Source: Microthyrium microscopicum
Lineage: Eukaryota > Ascomycota > Dothideomycetes > Microthyriales > Microthyriaceae
Length of the DNA: 64,000 bases
Direction of reading: 5' to 3'
Assembly (NCBI GenBank): GCA_010405405.1
Contig: MU004237.1
Span: 2,181,345-2,245,344, forward strand
Below the pieces are notes generated by a model, which did not search any database, was not told where the DNA came from, and saw only the letters and a program-made list of their open reading frames with translations. Shown here piece by piece: positions 9,818 through 20,231 of this stretch; within the stretch, counting starts at the first letter, position 1, and each line of letters starts with the position of its first letter. Both the position numbers and the translations under genes were made by a program.

Positions 9818-12800
9818 GGTTGCAGTCAGATTGAGTAGCAATATGGCAGAGTTTGAGTGGTGGTTGAAAGGAGCTGATAAGCAGGATCAGAACAACAACA
9901 AAGACCAGGGTGGTATGTAAGCGACGGAGTTGACGGAAGGGCGGATGGTTGTTGTACAAGAGTAATTGTAAATGAGGATAGCGTTCAAGAATAGTGTGGA
10001 TTGTTGGTAGAGAGTAATTATTATGGAATGGTGGAGGAATGCGAAGAACCGAAAGCGGATGATGGAGAGAGGTGGAGGGGATGGGGAGGGTAGATGAAGG
10101 CAAGAGCAAGGCAGGCACAAAGAGTAAAAGGCAGGAGCAGACCGTGGGACAGCTGGGGAGGGAAAGTGCTGAGTGGACAGACAGGCAGGCACTGCTGGGA
10201 ACTTGGAGAACTTGGGAAGGGAAGGGTCGGTCGGCAGGGTGGGCCTGGGGAGGAAAGGGCTCTGGGAGTCTGTCTGGCCTAGCGCTGGGCTCGCTGGCTT
10301 TAGTCGCTGCAAAAGCTTGCTCTCCAGTCTTCTCTGAGAGTCTGCTGCTCTGCTCGCATGGCAGCACACACAAGAGCAAAACCAGCCCCGGTCAAGGAAA
10401 GCGCAGCCTACTAACCAATCATATTCCTCAAATGCGACCGGGCTACCCGCACCCAGTCCTTTACAAAGCTGCAGATGAAAGGCAGGCGGAGGCAGGCACA
10501 CGCTTGTCCAGGCCTGCCCACCGCCTCTTAGCTGCAGGCCCGGGCGTTTTCCCACGCTTTTGACTGGCTAGCGCTGAATTCCTGGCGCCGTCTCACTGGT
10601 CATTCCCAGGCGCATTGACGCAGAGCTTGGCCTCTTGAGGGCTAGTGCAAACTTAGCGGGATCAAAACTGCACCCGCACGAGTAATTGCGGTCCCAAGTC
10701 GCCACTTCCGGGCAGTGGATGCTGTGGGTGGCCACTTCCGATCTGGTTCCAATTCTGAACCTTCATTTCATTTCCAACCTGCACCATTGATTATCCATGC
10801 TTCTATCAGATTCAATTATGACAATCTTCCCCTCAAGCAAGACCTTTCCCGCCTTAAAATCGTGAGATAAGTTTCCGAGAGATGGTTATGTATCTTCACA
10901 ATGTCCATATCAATCCTAAATTATGTGCTGGCGCCCATGTTAGATGATATTTGAAGCTGTTGAGCGCTTGCAGATTAGCAAACAACTGTCGTGGAATATT
11001 AGCGCTTGCTTGGCCGCATCTGACAATGCAGTAGTCTACGCTAGCTCTGCTGTGCCTGGTCCTTGCACATTACCAGATGCGATATCTGTGAGGCCTCATG
11101 GCATCGAACTCTCGTAGCACTGCTAGAATGCAACCTATACATGACCATATTCAGTTACAGATCTGTCAATCAAGACAGCAACGAGATGCAGGTCGTGCCT
11201 AGTTCAATTCGATTCCTGCTTCCACCAGGTTTATTATTGCTTCTATCATTTTCTATATCGTCAACAACATCGTGAGATATCAATGTAGGTTTGCGGATAG
11301 ACAATTGCTTACGACCTAGATCTAGCCTTCATTTATAACCTTGTATTAGCCTCTCCATCCCCTTCAATGGCGCCCATAAGGTCCCCACCACCATTCAAGG
11401 GTGCATGAGATACCCCTCGATATCTCCGCCACCTTTTAGCATCCCCAGACTTAGCCTTCCATCTGCGAAGATAATGTTCACCCCTGATGTCAAAGGAGTA
11501 ACCGAACCATCATGTCTTCAATCGTTCATTATTGAAAGTAGTTGCGCCTCGATATCAGGCTGTGTACTACAACCTAACCTCCAACTACTCAACATCGGGT
11601 ATCAAATCCTTCAAGCACGAGAAGCTGCTGCGCCTACTCCGAAGCAAAAGATGAATTGTCCAATCAAGCCCCTCCCCATCTACATCAGAAATCCTATTAT
11701 TCTTAGCCAGACTTTGAATATGCAGATCCTTCTTCAACGTGAACGAACGGCCACCCCCGGCCTCGGTTTCACCTTATCAAATTGAAAACCCTTGGCGGAA
11801 TGCCCTATCCAGTCCCGGCTGTCCAGCAACTTGCTTGAACTATTATAGCAACATCCCAAACTTGACGCTTGCATACTTCTTCTTCTATCCCATCTACGTT
11901 GTCCAAATATACCACAACAGTTCTATTATAGAACAAAGTGTACATGCATCGTCCAATCTACCCTATGCCTCTGCTGCTTCAGCATCAACATCCACCGTTA
12001 CCTATTCTCATGAACCACTCGTCATCATTTCAACAAGGCAATTATTCGTTGTCTGTATGAAGTATGACAGATGGTGCTTGTTGGCAGTACTTGCATGTTT
12101 GACCTTCTTAAGCCCATGTGCAGAACTCCATACTCCCCCATCAAGCACAGGCAAGCATCGTCAACCACCCCTACCACACATACTACTCACAAACCATTGA
12201 ATTATCCAATATCTCCCCTACACACCGCCCAAATCCCCAATCCAGCACCCGTATCCCAATATCCCCAACCCGCTCCGACCTCGCATCTTATAGAACCAAC
12301 TATGAGAAACCAGCCAATCCCCATGTCCATGTCTATCACGATATATTACAATTCCAAGGTCCCCGTCGATCCTAACGCTGACCACCCAACATCAGCCAAC
12401 GCAGGCCACAGCAAAATCATGCCCTCGTTTCTTCGCCGAACGATACCCATGCGCATCTGAGCGTACAGTCTGTATGGTGCTTTGTCACGAAGGATACCTT
12501 ATCCTTGTGTCATCCCACGCTCTCTTGTGCGATGAACTGTTTCATCTACTTCTTGGCATGCACCAATGCCAGCAGAGCAAGCAGAGCTAGCAGAGCCGCA
12601 CAGTATATTCCGGAACCTTGGATTCCTTTGTTTCTTCTGCTTGGGCACAGTAACCCTTAACGATCTGGCTTCGTGAGACTATGAACCCCAAAACCGTTGA
12701 AAGATGCCCCACGAACCCGTGGTTATAGACGTTGCGGACGGTCGGTTGCACAAATAACTTGCGTGCGTGATTCCCTGTAAATAGATTCCTGGCGCCAATC

Positions 12801-13777
12801 ACTACACGCCTTCTGCTCGACCTACCCAATCTGGAGTGTCGTATAGTGCTACTATATAGTATATTAAAGCGCATCATTTGGGTCGTTGGTGGACGATCGC
12901 GTCATGGTGATTCTCCTAACGTGGCCTGGCATTGGACTGTTAAGATGTGGTTTGGTCTGATATACCTGCTAGTCGTCTATGGCTTCAAGGGAGGTGAGGT
13001 TATGCAGGTATGGTAGGCTCACTAAGTTCTTGGGTACCAGTCATTCTGTATTAGTTGGATGGGACCGATGGTATGAGGCTGAAGAGGCTTAAAGGAGAGA
13101 GCCTCAGCTCTTTCCTGGGACGATCGCAGGCTAGAACTTAGAAGGGGGAAAAGGCGTTCTAGCTTGTTATTTGGATGGGACTGGGTTATGTTGTGTACCA
13201 GTGTTGTGTAATGGGGTAATTGGAGCATAAATTGTGCTTGGGGAGTAGATATGCAGCGTGGCATGGTCAAGATATACATTATTTTTATGTTTTGAAAGGT
13301 TATGTTCAAAATTGTGAGCTCAACTTTGATAGTTTTACGTTTTGGTGCTTGTAAAACAGAACAAAATGGAAGTTTATATTGAATACGAAGCTGGAAAGTT
13401 ATGGGAAAGATCATCTTTTGGTATTAAGCTTGTGGTTTCTACTTGAGGCATTTGTTTCTTTCTTTTTTGTTTTGATATATGCTGCATATAACAAGTAGGT
13501 ACTTATACCAATATCTTGAAGTCTCCTACTTACATTTTGACATAAGCTCGATTAGCGAAGATAAGGAAGTGTCCGAAACTTATCTTCTTACTTCTAGCAG
13601 TACAAGACTTGATCTGTGTCCATGGAAATCGAATAAGAGTTGATGTGAAAAGATAGTCGTTAAGCTCCTCATAAAGGACATATGCGCTATCAGAAGCTTA
13701 CGACCTGCTGCGTAACATTCTCACATAGAGACTCATTCTCCACAGCGTCAAACATCCACTCTTGATTTGGTTGCTTG
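9818..13777. other. Long region without a supportable gene (about 4 kb)
   Basis: The minus strand of about 10070-10420 is strongly pyrimidine-rich and probably forms the promoter or 5' leader of the minus-strand gene that starts at 9817. From about 11300 to 12460 the plus strand is C-rich and carries overlapping open stretches rich in Pro, Ser, Gln and His in different frames (for example 11739-12200 and 12071-12460). None has a recognisable domain or a splice structure that joins the frames. It could be a long untranslated leader, a non-coding RNA or a decayed low-complexity gene. From 12500 to 13700 I see nothing coding. Confidence 0.4.
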
Positions 13778-14878
13778 ATGGAAAAACTTGAAGGTGTGAT
13801 CATACAGGAAGGAGAATCAGTGGAGTATGAGAGGGGAAAGCACATGCTCTTCGAACCTTCTGCAACCGTCAAGATTGGTTTCGGGGGATACAGTACAGTT
13901 TACAAAGAAATCATCCCAGCTGGTCAATTCAGATATAAGGCAGTTTCTGAATCCGCAACTAGATTGAACGATGTCAGTTATGATCCTTCCTCCGTTCACG
14001 AAGATTTTACTGATAATTGTTCATATACAAAGGCCCCTTTACCTGTGGCACGTAAATACTTTCCATACAAGCCTGACTTTGACCGCGAGCTTGAGTTCCT
14101 GTCAACCATTACCTCAGCACCGAATCAAGGCCACGAACGTATCGTCCAGTATTTAGCGGTGGTGATATATACGCAAACGAGCCTTCCTCCTACTGTTGGC
14201 AAATACAACCTTCTCTTCCCACTGGCCAACTGTGATTTGGCTCAAAGTTTCAACACTGAAGATTTCTCACGATTCGAACTCAAGCATCTCATAAGAGAGC
14301 TATTCCATCTCGCTGATGCCCTCGTCTACCTCCACACCAGCATCAAGACATCTTTGGGCGCATCGTTGATCAGCAGCCACATGGATCTGAACCCAAGGAA
14401 CATTCTCATCTTTCGAAGCGATGCAGATAATTCACCAGCCGGAACTTGGAAGATTACAGATTTCTCAACATCGACTCTGATGGATGAGAACGGACACGAT
14501 ATCCTGTCACTTCCCAAGCTTGTGCCGGAAAGTTACATGGCTCCTGAGATACAAACCCCCATCGGTAAGAATAAAGCTGATCCAGCTTGTGATATTTGGT
14601 CGTTCGGATGTATCGTTTTTGAGGTTTTGTTGGCACATGTGGAGGGAGTAGAGTGTAGGTCTTGGAAAGACAAGTTTGGGAATCCGAGATGTTATTATGA
14701 GAGGAAAGGAAACGCACTTAGTGTCGAGAGTCGGGCTTGGGAGTGGCTCAACTCGGATGTTGGAGATGAGTTTATGAGAATGGGCAAACGGGTAGTTATG
14801 GATATGCTGACGATTGAGCCTCGAGGTAGACCTACGGCTGAGCAGGTAAGAGATAGACTAGAGATGCTGTTAGAATAA
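13778..14878 (+). CDS. Protein kinase-like protein with DFS in place of DFG
   Basis: This is a single exon of 366 aa. The ATG at 13778 is the first after an in-frame TGA at 13763. The kinase landmarks are a glycine loop GFGGYS (34-39), a candidate VARK lysine (93), HMDLNPRN (201-208) in place of the usual HRDxxxxN, DFS (228-230) in place of DFG, MAPE (about 254-257) and DIWSFGC (272-278). The catalytic Asp and Asn and the metal-binding Asp are kept, so activity is possible despite the altered HRD Arg and DFG Gly. A 50-residue insert lies between the glycine loop and the VARK lysine. There is no membrane segment and no regulatory domain. Such divergent stand-alone kinase-like proteins are common in filamentous ascomycetes. 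The substrate is unknown. Confidence 0.85.
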   Translation: MEKLEGVIIQEGESVEYERGKHMLFEPSATVKIGFGGYSTVYKEIIPAGQFRYKAVSESATRLNDVSYDPSSVHEDFTDNCSYTKAPLPVARKYFPYKPDFDRELEFLSTITSAPNQGHERIVQYLAVVIYTQTSLPPTVGKYNLLFPLANCDLAQSFNTEDFSRFELKHLIRELFHLADALVYLHTSIKTSLGASLISSHMDLNPRNILIFRSDADNSPAGTWKITDFSTSTLMDENGHDILSLPKLVPESYMAPEIQTPIGKNKADPACDIWSFGCIVFEVLLAHVEGVECRSWKDKFGNPRCYYERKGNALSVESRAWEWLNSDVGDEFMRMGKRVVMDMLTIEPRGRPTAEQVRDRLEMLLE

Positions 14879-15596
14879 ATTGACGTTGTTCTTTCTCTGA
14901 GTTTTGATGCATGATAGAATGACCACTTTGGCTCTCTCTCATGTCTTCAACTGTTACTTTCCAGACGCAGGATATTCTCTGGAAACTATATTAGTCTACT
15001 AACTTCAACATACAATGTATTCAGCTTTCAAAATCCTGTTGACGGGTGTTGTCGAAGGCATTAGGGAGAGCGGGAGTGCCTGGCACGCCTGGGTATAAAA
15101 TTTATAGACGCCACATGCAGTTCGGAGCTAGCTAATTGAGCATGCAGATCTATCGAAATACCATGCAAAGACATGGGAAGGTTAACCTCGGAAACGTTTA
15201 AAGCATGACCCCATGAAATTGAAGTATAAGCTCTATTCTGGCAATAATCGCCAAAGACTTGCGGAAATGCCTCCGTAAAAGAAAGGCCCCTTGATCAAAT
15301 CATTGTTGACACCAGAAATGACATCATTGGTACTTTTCCTTTGTCGATGACAGCTATCAACCACCTCCATTGAAAAAGTCACCCCACCGACAACTAAAAC
15401 TTCTCAAGAACCCCTCAAACCTCAATCGACTTCAAGATTCCAGTTCAAACCTTGCTACACCTGTCAATTGACCGAATAACATCGCCGTTGTTCAACCACA
15501 GCTCAAACCCGAACGCATCGCTCTTCAGTCAAGCTTCCAGCTCTCAAACCTCTACCGCACCCCATTGGCCACTACCGAGCTCAAAGAAAAGCAAAT
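14879..15596. other. Intergenic region upstream of the small mitochondrial protein gene
   Basis: It holds the 3' flank of the kinase-like gene and a promoter. A TATAAAA lies at about 15094-15100, some 500 nt before the next start codon, which is far for a fungal core promoter. From about 15350 the sequence is rich in C and A, as in fungal 5' leaders. No gene is seen. Confidence 0.45.
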
Positions 15597-16056
15597 ATGC
15601 AGTCAGCTCGAGCAATTGTCAGACTCTCCTCGCGAGCAGCACCTCAACTATCACGACCCTTTGGAACGTCGACTGTACGGATGAGTGGAAAGGAAGATGC
15701 TTTACGTAAGTTCCATCTACCGAGGTTACCGCCCAAAGAGCCAGCAGCTATGTGAAGCTCAATGCGCCTGGAAACCTCCTCCATTTAATGGTGTATATAG
15801 CAGGCTCGCTAATCTTCTTATCAAGATGAAGACGCCGAAGATCGCGCTGCTGAGGTTGAGAAGCACAAGCATGAATCGATAAAAGACAAGGAGTGGAAAG
15901 ACGGGCTTGCTAGCAACTCGGAGAGCATTGTATGTCTGTCTCAATCGTATCTAGGTGCCTTACTAATTCTTGACTTAGATCAAGGCTGAGCGTGAGGAGA
16001 CCAAGTCGACCGACGAACATATCAAGAAGCTTCAACATGATTCCGTAAAAAAATGA
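15597..16056 (+). CDS. Small mitochondrial-type protein, charged and helical
   Basis: Three exons (15597-15705, 15826-15929, 15979-16056) with introns of 120 and 49 nt give 96 aa; it is too broken up to appear as one open frame. The N-terminus, MQSARAIVRLSSRAAPQLSR, is a typical amphipathic mitochondrial presequence (Arg and Ser rich, no acids). The mature part is very charged and predicted helical: KEDALHEDAEDRAAEVEKHK, then KEWKDGLASNSESIIKAERE, ending HDSVKK. No cysteines or hydrophobic segments follow, so a soluble matrix protein is likely. Small charged proteins of this kind include ATPase-inhibitor and stress proteins, but I cannot match it to either. Both junctions restore the frame, and the charge pattern continues across them. 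Confidence 0.8.
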
Positions 16057-16342
16057 GCATTTCTACTGTAAGCATGGAGGTAACAAGTTGTCATGCTATA
16101 GCTTATAGAAGCGGGTGGATATGTTTGCATCGTGTGTGGTTTGAGGACGCTGCAGCGCTCTAGCTCATTGCATCTGTAGAAGACTGAATTCAGTATATTA
16201 TCAAGTTTCACTCTATCTACGTCCAATGGTAATTGTGTGCAGAGGGAGCGATCATGGAAGACCACGACCTTCATTGATAGCTTTTGACACTTCACTCGTA
16301 TTCGGTCGATTCTCTGTATACACATCAGCACAATTTCACACA

Positions 16343-17310
16343 TCATGGGACGAACATACCTGCGTAGCGCTCATAACTGTCCAAATACAGCTGATCATCA
16401 CTAGTAGTCCTCTTCACATGCTCGTCATTCTCAACAGCATGCACCCATTTTCCCCATCGACCCTTTCCGTCATCCTCGGGCCAGCCACGGTACGGCACAA
16501 GCACCTTCTTCATCCTCACAATCCACGGCGCAAACTGCACATCCACAAAACCCAGCTTATTGCCTAAGAAGAACGGCCCCTCTGGATCAGCGGCGTCCAC
16601 CAACACGTCAATCTGCTTCTTGAATTCAGCCGCTTGTTCCCCCTGCTTGCTAATATCCTGTTCTTGCAGATAGCGATAGAACAGCGGGATGATTTTACGA
16701 TTGATGTGATCTGCCCAGAGCCGTGAATGAGCTCGTGCTTTTGGGTCTGATGGTAGCAATGGCTCGCCTTGATTCAGGTCCTCCAGCTAGATACTTCGTC
16801 AGAATACTAAAGGTTGGTACGATTGGGAAGCATACATATTCCATGAGTACGGTGCTCTCATAGCATCCCCAGTCACCATGGCGGAGTGCTGGAACTAGGC
16901 CGCGTGGATTCACGTCGAGGAGGGATTTGGGTTTGGCGTACGGGTCGACTTCAATGTATTGATAGTCGAGACCTTTGTGTTCTAGAGAAATCCATACGCG
17001 TTGGACGAAAGGACTGGGAATTTGTTAGTTGAGTGTTTGGGGGAGGCGTGTGGGTTGGAGACTACCAGAAGCAACTTCCATAGAGTTTTAGGTCGTGGTC
17101 GGTTGAGTGCTTCTCTACAGTTTGTAATGCTTGGCCGGTTGCTTTTGTGTGGTATGATTTCTGCTCTTTGGATGTCTGGTCCTTCGATGTTTCATTCTTC
17201 GCTAATTGGTTTAGCGATGTTTTCGCCTGGGTTGTCGATGTTGGGTCATTATCTAATGTTGACATTGCTTCCCTCGCTTTAGTATGTGCTTTGCTGAGAG
17301 CAGACTCCAT
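16343..17310 (-). CDS. Glutathione S-transferase, omega-like (Cys type)
   Basis: Three exons on the minus strand (17310-17066, 17013-16836, 16786-16343) with introns of 52 and 49 nt give 288 aa. The thioredoxin-fold half contains LYGSCFCPFVQRVWISLE. The Cys of CPF, residue 82, is split between exons 1 and 2 and is the likely catalytic residue, as in omega-class GSTs. VPAL and YESTVLMEY (the glutathione gamma-glutamyl site) follow. The C-terminal helical half has FFLGNKLGFVDVQFAPWI. Cys-type GSTs act as thiol transferases or dehydroascorbate reductases. The unusual part is the first 70 residues, rich in Ser, Thr, Lys and Gln, ahead of the fold. No clear signal or presequence is seen there. The gene is divergent from BNA7. 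Confidence 0.92.
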
Positions 17311-17956
17311 TTTGTTATGGTAGATTTGTGATTTGAACGAAAACGATGAGCTGGTAATGTTCTGAAGTACAAGTTTGTAGTTTTGTGAGATGACGATGAA
17401 GACAGGTTACGTCAATAATGAGGCAATGATTTATGCAGCCAAGTCAAGACCCTGACGATCGTGCTACTGTGCTGTAATAGTTCTGTCATTGTGCCTAGTA
17501 CCTTAGGTACTTTTATTGTCCTTGAAAAGAAACGATACTGTATTTACGACATATGTTACGGGAAGAATATATTCTCCATGTCGACTGATGATCACTTACG
17601 ATACTCAGACCATTCACCATCTACATAGATTTGCTCTTCCAACTATTAAGTCAATGTGAAAGAGGTGGTTATTACCAAAGGCTCCAAGGCCTTTTAATTA
17701 CATTTGAAGAGGGAGTTTACCATGAGTTTCTGTTAGGAAGGTACGACATCGAGTCGGCTGAAGGAGTGAACATGGACTTGACCCCGCTGATCCTTCACAA
17801 ATTCCTGGACACCATGGACAGAATATGCGTGTACAAGTTCCAACTAATAGCAATCACACCATTTCGAAAAACAAAACCTGAGCCGACAACTATTTGACTT
17901 CATCGTGGGCCAGTGAGTGGATCAAAGGACTTTGAAGTCCACAGAGTCACAGAGCC
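17311..17956. other. Divergent promoter region between the GST gene and BNA7
   Basis: About 650 bp separate the two start codons. An 88-codon plus-strand frame at 17631-17897 has no recognisable feature and is probably chance. A TAGTACCTTAGGTAC motif near 17498-17512 is partly palindromic. No further gene is seen. Confidence 0.45.
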
Positions 17957-18832
17957 ATGTCCTCAACCTTCAACCCTGAACTGGATGAATCATTTGAGTA
18001 TGGGACAGCTCATGATCTTCAAACCTTGACGGTGGATGTTCCAAATTCATTGTCTAAAACTCCCGACCCATCAAAATGCTTTCTCATCTATATCCATGGC
18101 GGAGCCTGGCGCAGTCCTGCACAATCCGCCGCTGACTTCGACCCAGCTCGGAACCTGATACTCAACACTGCAGCATACTCTGACATATTACCTCGAATAG
18201 CCGGGTTTGCTTCCATCAATTACGGTCTCTCGTCTCCATCTTCCAACCCATCGAGAATTCCAGGGCGGAACTACAAGTATCCACAGCACTTGCAAGATAT
18301 CCGCCTGGCGCTGGACTGGCTAAGAGAAAGATACAACATAGGAGCAACCGATGGGTGGAACTATATCCTCATTGGACATAGCTGTGGTGCTACTATGGCC
18401 TTTCAGATCACCTCGTCCCTGACCCCATCCGGCACAGGTTACAGATCACCATTGGCAGTGGTTGGGATCGAGGGATTGTACGATCTTCCTCTTCTTTTGA
18501 AGAATTTCCCTGATCCTTTCTATCGACAATTTGTCACCGATGCGTTTGGAGACAGTGAGCAAAATTGGGCAGATTGGAGCCCAGTGAATGATGCAAAGCT
18601 GGGGGATACTGTCACGAGCAGCACAGTATTGACGATAGCACACTCGGATGATGATGAGCTCGTAGATTGGGCACAAGCGGAGGCCATGAAGCTTGCAATT
18701 AGCAAGTGTAAAGGCAAAGAGAAGACACTAGTAGTATCATTAAAGGGCAGTCACGATGATGTATGGCAAAAAGGCGTCGGAGTAGCTGAAGCAATCCGCC
18801 AAACACTAAACAAGTGCTATGAAACAGAATGA
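17957..18832 (+). CDS. BNA7: Kynurenine formamidase (alpha/beta hydrolase)
   Basis: This is a single exon of 291 aa, the expected size for fungal BNA7. The oxyanion-hole motif HGGAW is at 47-51, the nucleophile elbow GHSCGA has Ser142, and the acid and base are likely Asp in SDDDELV (231-233) and His266 in KGSHDDVW. The enzyme hydrolyses N-formylkynurenine to kynurenine in the tryptophan-to-NAD pathway and is cytosolic. The set of motifs and their spacing match the family. A different small-ester hydrolase of the same fold cannot be fully excluded. Its stop codon lies only 45 nt from the stop of the convergent Nod19-like gene, so their 3' UTRs must overlap. Confidence 0.9.
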   Translation: MSSTFNPELDESFEYGTAHDLQTLTVDVPNSLSKTPDPSKCFLIYIHGGAWRSPAQSAADFDPARNLILNTAAYSDILPRIAGFASINYGLSSPSSNPSRIPGRNYKYPQHLQDIRLALDWLRERYNIGATDGWNYILIGHSCGATMAFQITSSLTPSGTGYRSPLAVVGIEGLYDLPLLLKNFPDPFYRQFVTDAFGDSEQNWADWSPVNDAKLGDTVTSSTVLTIAHSDDDELVDWAQAEAMKLAISKCKGKEKTLVVSLKGSHDDVWQKGVGVAEAIRQTLNKCYETE

Positions 18833-18877
18833 TTTATTAGTCTAAAGTGGTTATCTATGGCTTATGCTCTATCAAAT

Positions 18878-20231
18878 TCAATGTGTCTTGGCCGCGAAGT
18901 TGACAAAAAAGACGCCCATACTCTCTGCGTCCCCATGTCCATGGGCAGCGTGTCTCCTATCATCAAGTTAGTTTCATGAAAACACTTTCATATTGCTGCA
19001 CTTTTACTCACAAAGGATGAAGATCGGTGTCATAAACGGCCACAGTCGTCACCTTGTCCCCTGCTTTGACTGGTACTGGGTCGTTGCATTCTGTCATGGA
19101 ACTGATCGTTGCCCATTTCTTGCCATCTGCACCGATTGTTTCACTTCCAGCTCCTCCATAAATTGCTTTCGAGTCGCAGATGAGGCGGCCATTGAGCTCT
19201 AGTTGTATGCCGACTCCTCCATCGTGGAGATGGCCGATGGACGATAGAATGTATCCGTCCATTGGAATTGTTGTAGGTGGGGACGTAAGATTATATCGTG
19301 CCTATGATGTGCAATCACGATTAGCCAATCCTTCATGTCATAAAGTGTGAGAGTTTCTTACGGCTCCCGTTGGCGGTATGAAGTTTGGTGTGGTACAGCT
19401 AATCAAAGAAGTCAGTATCAAGTCCAGCTCACAGACAGATTTATCAAAACTGACCCTGTAACACTCAACAAGCTCATACTAGCATCCATATCTCTGGTTT
19501 TATCTTCACCTGGAAGATATTCGATTTCCGTCGTGATGTAGGTCTGAATAGCATCGGAGTTGTAGTTCACCATCTCCGCATTGAGCGTAAATCGCGTTTG
19601 ATTGTCAATCCTATACCCACTTCCAAACTTTCCATCTGGCGAAGTATACCAGTTTGTAGCCTCCGCAACTCCGGTAATCATGAATCCAGCCGATCGTGAA
19701 AGCCCAAGATCAGTTTGTCCTGCACAGATATACCAAGGCAGCAGTGTCTTTTTCGCGTTATCCAGCACGAGAATGTGGTGGTTGTATAGGCCTGAAGAAA
19801 TTGTCTGTCGTTGAGTTAAATCTTTGGGGTTGTAGGTATCCGCTTTCGCGTACAGCACTGTACAGTTGGTACAGAGACCTGTTAGAATGCGGGAGAAGAC
19901 TGTGCTGTCGCTGTCTGTTCCTCCATGTCCGTGTGCTGGCGGTAGTTCAGTGCTGTTTTTCTGGCTGGGTATTGTGAAAGGTCCGAAGTAGAGTCGCTCG
20001 CGGATTGCATCTTGTCGTACTATTGGTTTTAGCCATACTGATTTCACTGGTTTGAGAGCGTCGGTTGGTCTTGTTTGTCTAGATTCTAGTCGCGGTCGTC
20101 CTTAAACTCTGTCAGCACTTTCAATGTTATCCTCAAGGTAGACCAATTATACCATTTTCATTCTGAAATCCTAGACTTGCAGCAGAAACCTCCAGTAACC
20201 CACACAACGCAAACAGTGCGATGCCAATCAT
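18878..20231 (-). CDS. Secreted protein, probably stress up-regulated Nod19 family
   Basis: Five exons on the minus strand (20231-20153, 20100-19455, 19398-19362, 19301-19012, 18953-18878) give 375 aa. A clear signal peptide, MIGIALFALCGLLEVSAAS, begins the protein. Landmarks are YFGPFTIPS, GLYNHHILVLDNAK, SAGFMITGVAEATNW, a 12-codon exon around TPNFIPPTG, GYILSSIGHLHDGGVGIQLE and a C-terminal segment LHAAHGHGDAESMGVFFVNF. His-rich motifs (HH, GHLHDGG, HAAHGHG) could bind metal. The pattern agrees with fungal SURNod19-type proteins, named after plant Nod19. Their biochemical role is not established. The last intron was placed at 18954-19011 because it alone restores the conserved-looking tail; its 3' site is GGAG and not the nearer TAG. 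Confidence 0.78.

Noticed and set aside
9753-10555. Two overlapping minus-strand frames of over 200 codons
   Set aside because: They are Ser/Pro/Leu-rich products of a pyrimidine-rich stretch directly upstream of a gene start, so leader or promoter is likelier.
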